Assembly (NCBI RefSeq): GCF_028583425.1
Contig: NC_072794.1
Span: 26,719,232-26,783,231 of the forward strand
Direction of reading: 5' to 3'
Length of the DNA stretch: 64,000 nucleotides
DNA from: Eublepharis macularius
Lineage: Eukaryota; Chordata; Lepidosauria; Squamata; Eublepharidae
Below, piece by piece: positions 1 to 12,000 of the stretch. Every line of letters starts with the position of its first letter. Position 1 is the first letter of the stretch. The notes under the pieces are model-generated. The model worked only from the letters and a program-made list of their open reading frames with translations. It made no database searches and had not been told where the DNA came from. The position numbers and the translations under genes are program-made.

Positions 1-873
1 CTCACTCCTGCCTGGAAGATGGCTTACCTTGACATGGCCACCTGGATCCATGCTATGGTAACATTAAGGCTCGACTATTGTAATGCACTGTACATAGATC
101 TCCCATCCAAATTAACTCGGAGACTCCAATTGGTGCAAACTGCTGCAACGCAACTGCTATCAGGAGCGAGCAGGAACATGAGCATCATTCCTATTCTGCA
201 GTCTCTCCATTGGCTACCTGTCAGCCACTGAGCTCAGTTCAAGGTATTGGTTATCACATACAAAACTCTTCACGGCCTTGGCCTGGCATACCTTCCTGCC
301 TCCCTCCCTATGTTCCTCCACAGCAGCTTCACTCATCTGAACAGGGTCTGTAGGTGCCACCCTGCACATGGGCGAAATCAACAGCAGCCTGTACACGGGC
401 TTTCTCTGTGGTGGCCCCTACCCTGTGGAATGGCCTGCCTGATGAGATCAGGAGAGCCCCCCCCCTCTCCTAGATTTCTGCAAATGATGCAAAACCAAAT
501 TATTCAAAAAGGCTTTTGTATTGTAGGGAGGCGCTTCTCAGATGCTTCACTAATGAGTTAAGGACCATACACTTCATCACTATGCTGCCTTACGTACTAC
601 CTGTTTTCTTAAATAAGTGCTCCTACAAGCTACTTGTGCTTCATGTGGTCTAATGTCAGCCCTATAATTGCTTATGTTCTGTTTCAGCATCTCTTCAACT
701 CTGTACTGGATTCTTACTAATGCTATGTCTTTGCAAAATTGTGTTTATTTACCCTATGGCATCGTTTATGGAAATGTCGTTGAAATTGACTGTATTAATT
801 TCACACTGTGTAATCCACCTTGAGTCTCAGTGAGAAAGGCGGACTATAAATGACAAATAAATAAAATAAATAA
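1..873 (+). mobile_element. L2/CR1-group LINE, 3' part (cut by window edge)
   Basis: Frames from position 19 encode the end of a reverse transcriptase reading (LRLDYCNALYIDLPSKL, SLHWLPVSH, then in another frame VITYKTLHGLGLAYLP), the usual C-terminal pattern of L2-like LINEs. The frames are broken. The 3' end carries the tail with TGTAATCCACCTTGAGTCTC and AGAAAGGCGGACTATAAATG, then AATAAA repeats. Related tails recur near 44.7, 60.3 and 60.9 kb. Confidence 0.75.
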
Positions 874-1261
874 TACTCCAGATATTACTGTGGTTGAAAG
901 TAAGGTCAAACTGATCAATGTAGCAAGCCCAGATGACAAGTGAAAAAAAGAGATTGAAAAGGTAAGAAAATATCAAGCTGTAAGATGTTAAGTTCAGCAT
1001 TTCTGGGAGAAACATACAATGGTTATTCCAGTAGTGATAGGAACACTAAGTGCAATTCCAAAAGAACTAACTAAATATCTAGTCAATATCGGCATAGACA
1101 GGACAATAATTGAACAGTTGCGAACACACACAGTACTTGGAACATGGCACATACTAAGGTAATTCCTCACTGACTCCTAGATCTTGGATAAAGTCAGTCA
1201 GTGAAGGACCAAAAAATTCCAACCCAAACATCTGGTGGACTGTGATAATATCACATTACTT

Positions 1262-1465
1262 CAACAGTGTGCTTATATACAACTTTCTAGACAGATTAGC
1301 GCCCACTCAGAGCAGTGAGCAAAGTCACTGTTATTATTATCCTCACAATACAGCTGGGGAGAGATTTACCCAACGGAATGGGCTGAGCTCAAGGCAGTAG
1401 TAGGATTCAAACCAGCCAAGTGCTGACTTGCAAACCAAACCACAAAACCACTATGCTATATAGCA
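1262..1465 (-). repeat. Old tRNA-derived SINE (Sauria-type), degraded
   Basis: Read on the minus strand it keeps the order of the better copies: a split-promoter head region, a middle with CTGTATTGTGAGGATAATAA, and a tail with CACTGCTCTGAGTGGGCGC. It is strongly diverged. Flanking sequence 881-1261 and 1466-2218 shows no gene I can support. Confidence 0.5.
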
Positions 1466-2218
1466 GCTCAGCACCAGCACAGACCTGTAAGTCCATGTCT
1501 GCCTTTGCAGAAACCTAGCAGGCAAGGCCCCAGAAAAGAAGGCAGGTGACACGATCACAGGGCACTCATATTGCATTGGCAAGTCCTCAAAACCAGTGAA
1601 TTGGCAGTGAAATGCCGGCAGAATAAGCATATAATGGCCAAAAACTAATTTGATTGGACAGTGCCCTCATAAGACGTATTCTTACCTGCAATCTCTCACC
1701 CTATCCCATTTTTCCTACCTATCCTGCGTGTCACATAAATGAAACCAGTGATGTGCCAGAATAACTGAGAGATCAGATTTCCAGCTGCTTTTAAGTGTGG
1801 GGAGTAGTTTGGATTTGGAGGACTGAAGGTATTTACAAACAGGAACTGTTGAAATGGGAAAGTCCCAATTTCCCAAGTCTCAGCTGAGGAGATAGTAATG
1901 TTCAAAACAGCTTCTACTTAGCAATTTCAAAGAAATGTTGAGGGGAATTCCTTGTCTTGAAGTTCAAACCTTTTTTTGCTAACTCCCCTCTCCTGTAATA
2001 CAGTTACTTAATAACTCTTGGCAACCTTGGGATCCTGATATTAACCCCGATGACCAACCTGCCAAAGGAGCACCCTATGCTTTGGCTGATATTGCATCAT
2101 CTTGGACCCTCACTTGAGCAGGGGGCAGAGAAGGAAGAAAAACCCTCCTCTTGACATACCACTGTAAAGAAACAAGAGTTAGGGCTCCTTTGGCCAGACT
2201 ATATACATTGTGAGTGTA

Positions 2219-3960
2219 TTTGTTATGTGCTGTCAAGTCGCCTCCGACCTATGGCAACCCTATGAATGAAAGACCTCCAAAACATCCTATCATTAACAGA
2301 TTTGCTCAGATCTTGCAAACAGGAGGACGTAGCTTCTTTTATTGAGTTCAGCCATCTCGTTTTAGGTCTTCCTCTTTTCCTACTGCCTTCTACTTTTCCT
2401 AGAATTGAGTGATTCCGCACACGTTGGATAATGCACTTCCAATCCTCTTTATAGATCATTTGGAGCAGATTTTTTCGTGTGCGGAACAAAAAATCCACCT
2501 CAAACGATTGATAAAGTGCATTGAAAGTGCATTATCCAATGTATGCGGAATCAGCCATTATTGACTTTTCCAGAGAATCCTGTCTTCTCATAATGTGACC
2601 AAAGTATGATAGCCTCAGTTTTATCATTTTAGCTTCTAGGGAGAGTTAAGGCTTGATTTGATCTAGTATCCGCTTATTTATCTTTTTGGCTGTCCATGGT
2701 ATCCGCAGAACTCTCCTCCAGCACCACATTTCAAATGAATCAATTTTTTTCCTGTCAGATTTCTTTACTGTCCAACATTCACATCCATGGGTAATACCAT
2801 AATTTGGATTATCTTGATCTTGATACCCAGAGAGACATCTTTATCTTTAAGGATCTTATTTAGCTCTGTCACAGCTGCTATTCCAAGTCTCAATCTCCTT
2901 CTGATTTCCTTATTGCAGTCTCCCTGTTGGTTGATGATTGAGCCAAGGAATAGAAAATCTTGGACAATTTCAATTTCCTCATTGTCAACTTTAAAATTGT
3001 GTAACTCAATAGTCATTACTTTTGTCTTCTTGAGGTTCATATGTAATCCTGCTTTGGCGCTTTCTCCTTTCACCTTCAACAGTAGTTGTTTCAAGTCTTC
3101 ACTATTTTCTGCCAGTAATGTGGTATCATCTGCATATCTCCAATTGTCAATGTTCCTTCCGCCAATTTTTACTCCAGCTTCTTCTAGATCTAATCCTGCT
3201 TTCCTTATGATATGCTCTGCTGAACAGGTAGGGAGATAACATGCCTCCTTCTGACACTTTTGCCAATTGGAAACCATTCTGTTTCCCCATGTTCTGTCCT
3301 AACAGTAGCCTCTTGTCCAGAGTACAGATTGCACATCAAAACAATCAGATGTTGTGGCACCCCCATTTCTTTTAACACTATCCATAGCTTTCCATGATCC
3401 ACACAATCAAAAGCTTTAATCTATAAAGCTATAATCTATAAAGCGCAGGCTGATTTTCTTCCGAAATTACCTGATGCATTCCATTAGCCATTGCACATTT
3501 GCGATGTGATCTTTAGTGCCTCTTCCTTTCTTGAATCCAGCTTGAACATCTGACATTTCTTGTTCCATATATGGTAAGAGTCTTTGTTGTAGAATTTTGA
3601 GCACCACTTTGCTTGCATGGGAAATTAATGCAATAATCCAATAGTTGTTGCACTCTTTGGCATTCCACTTTTTTGGAATTGGAATGTAGACTGAGTATTT
3701 CCAGTCTGTGAGCCATTGCTTTGTTTTCCATATTTGTTGACAGATTCTTGTTAATATTTTGATGGGCTCCATTTCTGTAGCTTGAAATAGCTCTATTGGT
3801 ATTCCATCTACTCCATGTGCTTTGTTTCTCCCAATTGCTTTGAGTGCAGCTTTTACTTCACTTTCTAAGATTTCTGGTTCTTCATCAAAGGGCTCTTCTT
3901 CAAAAATATTTGTCATCCTTCCATCTCTTCTGTATAGTTCTTCAGTGTATTGTTTCCATC
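2219..3960 (-). mobile_element. RTE/BovB-type LINE, 5'-truncated and broken
   Basis: The minus-strand frames encode reverse transcriptase pieces: AALKAIGRNKAHGVDGIPIE, VQAGFKKGRGTKDHI, then the catalytic NWRYADDTTLLAENSEDLK, and the C-terminus GSRKRGRPKTRWLNSIKEAT...FWRSFIHRVA. This is the BovB pattern common in squamates and ruminants. The 3' end begins at TGTTATGTGCTGTCAAGTCG. The frame shifts several times, including one at about 3250, and a 144-bp MITE sits inside. It no longer encodes a working protein. Confidence 0.9.
2410..2553. mobile_element. 144-bp MITE nested in the BovB LINE
   Basis: Terminal inverted repeats of about 28 bp begin TGATTCCGCACACGTTGGAT and end ATCCAATGTATGCGGAATCA. 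Compared with the expected LINE reading (KSIMLGKVEG), the flanks hold TCAATAAT on one side and TCAATTCT on the other, which fits an imperfect 8-bp duplication. A hAT-like origin is an inference from that size. Confidence 0.7.
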
Positions 3961-5837
3961 TTTCCTTGTGTGAGTAAATATTATATTGAGAACATTTACC
4001 AAAAGCCTGCTTTGGAACACAGGTGCCACTAATGAGGTTGGGCAGGCAAGGCCTAAATGGCCTAGTTAGTTAAGCTTATCTAGCCCAGCTGTGATTCCCA
4101 GCAGAGTGGTATGTGTTCACTGCAGTCCTATGCAAGTTGATATAGCCACAAAATGTTGATTGTGAGTCATTGTCGGATACTGATTGGTCACTAAGACCTT
4201 CCCTTTGGGCATAGAATGGAAGAGTCAGGGATGGATGTTGCTCTTAGAACCTGCTTTTAGCCATGCCTTGTACTGCAGGTCCTATTTAAGTCCCCTTTTG
4301 GATTACAATTTGTCATGCTGCCTTGGACTCTGAAACTTGTTGCTAAGAATGCTGTGTCATAACTGCGAAGTATCATTATTACTTACACTAACAAAGATTC
4401 TGCCTGGGATGTATAAGTGTTAGGTCCCATTATATCTTTAGTGGTTTATCTGTCCTTTTGCACACTTTCCAAATATAATCATTTTATGCACAAATTTTAA
4501 TAATCAAAATATTCTTGTTATCTGTGTGATGTTTCCTATGTGATCTTTGCCTTCAGCCTAAACCAGTGACCAGGCCATATTTGGCTCAGCTACCTCTGTA
4601 ACCCTTTTGTGGAGATTTAGCAACACTTGAGTTTCAGATGAAGTCCAGTAAGACTGGCACATGCTTTTTCCCAGCCTCTGTGCCAGGGCTTAGTTGAGAA
4701 AAATGGGGGCAGCCTACTATCCACCCCCCACTGCGCTCAGGGGTGCTCTGTAGAATGGGGATATAGACACACACACACACCTGTTCTGTTGACTCCCCCT
4801 GGACCTGTGAGGCCCTGGGTTTTCTTTTCCTGTTCCCTCTACATCTACACTCTAACAATTCTTGCAGCTTATTAAAGACAACAGTGCTGAGTGGTAGCAT
4901 GTGGAACAAGCCCGTCGGGTAGGGCTGGGCAAGTCACTCTATGCTGAGGCCATAGAGCTGGAATCTGTGCGTCCATCAGCACTGGGGAAATCCTACACAT
5001 GGAGCAGAAAACTGGTGCTGGGAGAAGAAAGACAACACTGCACTAAGAATCCCGTGTGAGAAGCCATTCGAGGAGGTTCTGGTACTGAATGTCCAGCAAT
5101 GCTGAAGTGACTGCTTCTTTTGGTCACTGGGAGATGAGATACAGGCAGAAGGAGATGCTATCCCAGAGTAGAGCTGAGGTCGAAAAATATGATTTTTTGC
5201 TGCACTGTTTTAATGACATTACTACATCAGCTCAAGCCAAGGCCCCCCATTCCTACAGAGGCAAGAAACAAACTCCTGTGGTGCCAGTGGAAGGGGATCC
5301 ATTACACTCCTGTTCCTGACACAGAAGATATGCTTCTCATTTTTCATGGCTTAAAGCCATTTCCCCTGTTCATAATTCCAGTTCTGAATTCCTAGCTGGT
5401 TCTGTGTATCTATTAATGGCTCTGCCAAGACATTTCAGACCTATGTGAGAAGTAGCCTGAAGTGGTCTTTTGATAAATGCACCAAAAAACTCATTGGTCA
5501 GGTTTGTGCGTGTTTTAGAGGAGTCCCAGTGAATACCCAACATCTTAACACAGTTGGTATTTAAAAACCTAGTGCAAGCCACTTGACACAGCAAGACCAT
5601 GGTAACTTGTCAAAACCATCATTGTATTATATAAAAAACACAATGGTATTACAAGGAAAAAAAACACATGGGAAAAAAAAGCAAACATTCAGCACAACAC
5701 TTGGTCCATGGAGGAACTGGATTCTACATTATTATGAAGTCAAATTCTCACAGCTTCCAAGGACACAGGATTTTTGACCACCATCTCTATCAAAGCCACT
5801 GAAATGCTCTGAAAAGCATGTCGCTTCTCTTTGGTTT
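3961..5837. other. Stretch downstream of TDRD5, probable 3' UTR plus intergenic DNA
   Basis: No coding exon is supported here. The part nearest 5838 should hold the TDRD5 3' UTR. A short (CA)n run lies at about 4768-4782. The open frames are short and match nothing I recognise. Confidence 0.4.
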
Positions 5838-6082
5838 CTATCGATTCACCTGCCTCTGGCTGAGGGAGAAATACCCTCCAGATACGGCTAAGCGTGCAGA
5901 GGCCCCCAAAGCTGCAGAAGGGCTGTAAGGGATATGAAACCTGGGGGAGCTCTGAAGCCCAGCAGTGAACACCAAGGTGCTGTGACACATCACTCTCGGG
6001 ACAGAACAGTGGCAGGGAGAGGGCAAGGCAATAATTTGAGTGCTGGAGGCATCTTCCACTTTCTTCTGGGAAGGCGCTTCTT
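5838..6082 (-). CDS. TDRD5: TDRD5 last coding exon with stop codon
   Basis: The acceptor is ACTATGCAG before 6082. The exon joins in phase 1 to give [20 protein letters not shown] and ends [36 protein letters not shown] and the stop at 5840-5838. The ending matches the human C-terminus (LYIPRSTATAALGAAARLA), the most conserved part of the tail. The 3' UTR must lie below 5838. I could not find a convincing canonical AATAAA on the minus strand close by. Confidence 0.93.
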
Positions 6083-9000
6083 CTGCATAGTAAAAAAGAA
6101 AGAAAGAAGAGTACCCCAGTGGTTACACATTCCATCAGATCCAGATTCAACTCTGTCTTGGCTGTGGTTTGTCAGGATACTTAAGTTTGATTTACACATT
6201 TATAACAGGCATAGGACAGCTACATGTCAGAGTAAAAACCAGGGTGAATTATGATTACTTCCTACATGAATGCAGCTCCCCCATCCCAGACCAGACAATG
6301 CCCACACAAGAAAAAGCTAGGGTTGATGATTTGCTTGTCTATGTGGCCATACACATACACTGGACCTCTATATGCACAGCAGGATGCTCCGATAGAGTTG
6401 TAGCGTACCCTATGCATTCATTTAAAATATTTATACCCCAATCTTTTTTAAAAAAATATCAGTGTGATTACCAACAGGAACAAACATTGAAGATACTCAG
6501 GCTAATAAAAGTTTAAATTCTTATAGGTATCAGAAGGGTTTGCATGTGAATCAGAATCAACTAAGCCACCTCTTTGGTTCCCAGAACATGCAGATGACTA
6601 GGGGTGTGTGATTTGGGTTTTGGATTCGGGTAAAGTACCCAATTCAAACCCGATTCGCAATTATTTGGAAATCCTGAAACAAAGCTTCCCAAAGTGATTC
6701 GTACCACTTTGGGAAGCTTTGGGTCAAGGGGTTTAAATGCCTCTTTCCATGCCGCTACGAAGCAGCACAGAAAGGGGCATTTAAACCTGTGGATCAGCTG
6801 TTTGGCGGGGAGATCCCCGCCAAGCAGCTGATCCAGCCGGGGGATTTAAAAGTCCCTTTCCATGCTGCTGCTGCTCCCCCTCACTTCAGTATGCTCCGAA
6901 TTTTTACAGAGCATACCGAAGCGAGCTAAATACCAGAATCCTGAAGCGGCTTGCCGCTTTGATATTCTGGTAATTCCAGATTTTTTTCCTGCTTCGGGTA
7001 AACCTGAAGCGGGAAACCCTAATTTTGGGGGGGGGGGGGGGTGCACACCCCTACAGATGACTAACCAGTGTGCCTGGTGTGCAAGAACTTATTTTGAACA
7101 CCTATACTTAACAACCATCATGGCTCATCTTGTCACCTGTGCCATGTTGCATTTTTTAGGAGCAGCACGGCTGTAAACTCCAGAGTACTATTAGTTTCAC
7201 CACCTAGAAAGATACACCACAGACTGTTGGATGCTACTAGACTATCACTACAGTAGGATTCATATACTTTGGTTGTACAGGAATACAATTTTGTCATAAG
7301 CCCAAAAGTACCATTGCATTTGTCCACAGGAAAGGCAGGCAATTCTGGAAGAGGATGGAACTTGCCAGAAAGCAATCTGCTTGCATCCAGAGTAATCTGA
7401 TTTGGGTCTGCTGACTGCTGGGAATGAACAATGGCAATGTAGAACTCTTCCGGCATCCGTGACAAGGAATCAGTTGAACTTCCAAGAGAGGCAGTTGTCT
7501 GCAATCAAATGGAACAGAAAACACTGGATTTACCATGAGGGTTTTTTTCTCATCAGTGGCATGAAGATATCCAGAAGTGGGTTACACCCCCTAGCTACTC
7601 CACAGGCAGGGCTGCGCAAATCACTTTTGCATCTCTTCCACATGTGGCTAGGGGGAGAGCCCGTTTATGCTTGCTAAGCATCAAGTCAAAAAGAATTCTT
7701 TGGCTCTTTCACAAAAACCACACCTTTAAAAAGTCATACCTTTCCTGTCCCAGAAAATTCCTCCAATCACATGGGAAGAAATATCTTTGACGGAGAATTA
7801 ACTTGTGGCTGTGGTACAGGATGTCATCCTGGTGAAGAAAACCACTGTAGAGGGCATTAGTGGAGTCTGGCGCAACAAACAATGCTGATGCAAGATATCA
7901 TAATGCCTAGCACACATGCTAGGACCATGTTATTGGCAGAGACTGAACATGTGAGGGGTAGGAGAGCTTGCTGGATGTTGGATATTCTCTCTACTAGGAA
8001 GGAGATCCTGCTGCTGTTTATGTCTATGTGCCCAGGTGGATAACGAATTGGGCCAGTTAGCAAGCTCTTTGGTGACTGACCAGGAAACCATGTTTCATTA
8101 GCACATCAGATGTTGCTGCCACATGTCTGGTTGCTCTGTCTCTGGATGGGAATTGGATCAGAAGGTCATCTAGGTAGAGGAATAGGTTCTGTCCTGAGGT
8201 GGACTGCTGGAATGACCATCAGCTTGGTGAAGACATAAGATGAGGCTGATAGGCTGAATGGAAGTGCCCTGTACTGGAAGAACTTTTTACAATAAGCAAC
8301 ACAGGAACTTTCTGGACATGGGGTGGATAGGCACATGTATGTAAGCCTCCTTGAGATCTACTGATGCAAGGGCTCCACTATGGAATGGAGGATTTTCATG
8401 CAAGAATGTTGTTTACGGACCCTTTTGTTGAGATGTTTTAAGCTGGCTCTCCAGTCTTCATTTCTCTTGGGCACAACAAACAAGGCAGAATAAGTTCTGG
8501 AAAATTTTTGAGTCTCCAGGACAGGCTTTATCACCTGAATGTCCAAGACACGTCTTATGGCTTGTATCACCAGAGCATGTTTTTGATTGTTCTTGAATCA
8601 AGGGAAGGGGAGAAATTTGTGGAGAGTGTCCAGGCTGGGGCAGAGGTCTAGGAGTCTGAGCAGGTCAGTGGAAAACCCTCAAGTCCCCTTTGTTGTAGCA
8701 GATCAAGATGGGTAGCCATATTAAGTCTGTCTGTAGCACTGGAAAAGAGCAAGAGCCCAGTAGCACCTATAAGACTAACCAAGTTAGCGGTAGGGTATGA
8801 GTTTCGCTTCTAGTGAGTTGTGGCTCATGAAAGCTTATTAATTTCATTAGTCTTATAAGCGCTACTGGTCTCTTGCTCTTTTCCATTGTTGCAGGCAGAT
8901 TGTACGGTCTGAGGCAACTCCTTGGTAGAGAATTTCAGTCTCACAGGCACTCTGGCTAGGTGATGAGGAAAATCCTGTTGCAAGGCTGGTGCTGCAACGG

Positions 9001-12000
9001 AGGCCTCCCGACCACTCCCCTTTCTCTCTCAGACTGCAAGTTAGAGTCTGAGAGCCAAGCTACAAGTGACGTCTTACACAGGTTGGACACTAGTCAGCTT
9101 CCCTCAAGTTTTGATGGGAAATGTAGGCGCCCTGGTTTTACAGCTTGGCTCTCCATTACAGCTGCAAGACCAGGATGCCTACATTTCAGTGCTCCAATGA
9201 GGCATCCTCGCTGTGCACACTGGGGAGGTGCATGGATGGGCAGTGCCTCTCCAGGTGATTTTTGGGAGAGCTTTTGCATCCTGATGACCTTCATGCTTTG
9301 TGAGGGCTAAAATCTTGTTAGTGTCGTCTTTGCTTTCTAGGTTACGTTCACTTTTGAAATGCAGTTCAAATGCATCCAAAACGGAGTGAGGCAGGGCATG
9401 GACTGGGGCTTGCTCCCTATCTGGATGTGGAAGCGGTGCAAATGTAATTTGCAAAGCCCTGCCTGCGGATTGGGTAGGGGGGTAACCCACTTCTGGATAC
9501 CTTCCACCACTGAGAAACAGCCTTGTTCATTGCATGAAGAAACCTAAGGGCCAAGTCATATTGTGTATTCACCCAGACATTTATATCCAGTCCATTTCTC
9601 AAATCATTCAAGGCAGCTTGAAGTCTATAGACCAATATTGCACTAAAACATAGCAAAAAGAAGCCACTTCTTGCAATGGGAAACAATGAACATTTAGAAA
9701 CAATTGTTGCCAATCAGTACAAATATGGCAGCGCGCCTACAAACAACTCACATACTAGATGGAAACCAGGTCTGGCAAGCTATTTGCTTGAAGCAATATT
9801 TGCCTGAGATATGCTGCCCATTCCAAAATCTCTTAATTTAGCAGAATTTGAAATGTTTCAGAATTTGCAGCGTTCTCCTAGCGAAAGAACTTTGTTGAAT
9901 GAGAGTGGGAGCAAACAGGGTTAACATACAACAGTAACTAATGGCCTTGGGACTGGGACACAGCTATACAAGGACAGAAGACACACTTTAACATCATGGG
10001 AAGCCTCTAGAGGTCACCTGATGCTATTGACAGGTTTGGAATGATCCTAGAAGCCACAAGAGTTGCAGAGAAATGCACATGAACAGAAACTTACAGGAAC
10101 TTCAACAAACCATTATTTTGGCTGTGTAATTTTTAAATCAGGATGTTTAGTTTTATCAACTGCGATACTGGAAATATTGAAATGTCCACATTCTACCATA
10201 AATTATTTATGTTGCTTTTAAAAAGGGTGAAGTGATGCTGCTGGATAGACCACAAAACCCAGACAAGGGGCAATCTGAACGAAGTCCCTATCTTGGCAGA
10301 CAGAATGCTACTAAGGGCTACAGGACAGGGGCTCTCTCTCAGAGGAAGCAATCGGGAGTCTGATTAATTACATGAGATGCTAAGCGTGAGGTGAGTTGGG
10401 GGGAAAACCCCAACACAACTTGTGTTTAACATGTACTTGCGCTCACATCAAAAAGATGGAGGGCAGCGCTCCCAAATGCACATACGGAGCAAGATAGACT
10501 TCATCGGTCCCTGCTTTCCACCCAGCACACTTTTGCAGACAGAAAAGGTCCGGGGGGGGGGGGGGGGAGGCTGTTTCTCTTACTGCCCATCCCACGTGTC
10601 TGCTCAGGAGACGTCTTTGGCAATAAGATGAACAGTATGCCTCCGCATTGCCCTTTTCTGCAAAAGTGCATTTAGCATCTTGTGTAATTAAACCCTGGTT
10701 TGGTTCAGGTTTTTATGCCTTTACTAAGGCAGGCTGACCATTTAACTCACAGGGAAATTTTCTGGCGGACCACTGCCTAGAGGGCCACTGGTCTCCAGCA
10801 GCAAAAACAGCAAAGCCCAGCAGCTCTTGCTAATGCCTCAGGGGCCACTTAACGTCGGATCCTTCATCAGAGACTGTGTTTGGTGTCAGCTCACAAACTG
10901 TCTCCTCCCACTCTGCTGCCAATTTTTAGGGAGGAAGAACAAAGGTTGAATTAATGCCCATTGCTGGCACTGCTGAACTGAATGGCCCCAGCAATACTGA
11001 CTTGTAGCACTACAGAGGCCGCTCCGCTCCAGAGCAATTTTTCCTTCCTGGTCTAATCCTGGCCTTTTACCATTATCCTCATATTTACCATAGATTTAGA
11101 GCTATTTCCAGTTTGAGCCTTTGGAATAATGAAAGAGAGCCAGTTTGGTGTAGTGGTTAAGAATGTGGGACTCTAATCTAGAGAACCGGGTTTGATTCCC
11201 CACTCCTCCACTTGAAGCCAGTTGGGTGACCTTGGGTCAGTCACAGCTCTATCAGAGCTCTCTCAGCCCCACCCACCTCACAGGGTGATTGTTGGGATAA
11301 TAATGACGTACACTGTAAACTGCTCTGAGTGGGTGTCAAGTCATCCTGAAGGGCAGCATATAAATCAGTTATTATTATTGTTGTTATTAAAATAGAGATA
11401 AATGTATGTAAAAGGACAAGAACCATAACATCACCCAATAGTTCATTGCCCTCCCCTCCACAACCACCACCTGTTGTTCCGGTTCTTGGCTACGCGGGGC
11501 CTCATTATTGCTCCCTTTGTCACTCCGAGCCTGGCTGCAAAATTCTGCAACGCTAGAGCACAAATTATCACGAGAATCGTCTTTTTTTTCTTCTTCAACA
11601 CATAGGAGAGGTTTCCAGTCCTCATCCCAGATTTCTGGGCATAAATAGACAGGCTCCAGGTATGGCATCTCGGGGACAGAGTTCAGGCTGGATGTATCCT
11701 AGAAAACAAATCAAGACAAGGTTCCATTAGTATCTACTTTACAAAAGTAGCCAGAGTCCAGTAGCACCTATAAGACTAACAAAATTTGTGGTAAAGTATG
11801 AGCTTTTGTGAGTCACACGTCACTTCTTCAGAATGTGAGTTCATCTGTCCTTATATCTTGGTGAGCAGAGTGGTTTCAGATAGCGAATGACAACAGCAGT
11901 TAATTGACAGAAGCCAGTGAATGACAATAGCAGATGGGATTGGTCAGGGTGGGGTATGCAGAGGGGTGGTGGCTGTGGAGAAATCAGCATTGGTAATGAG

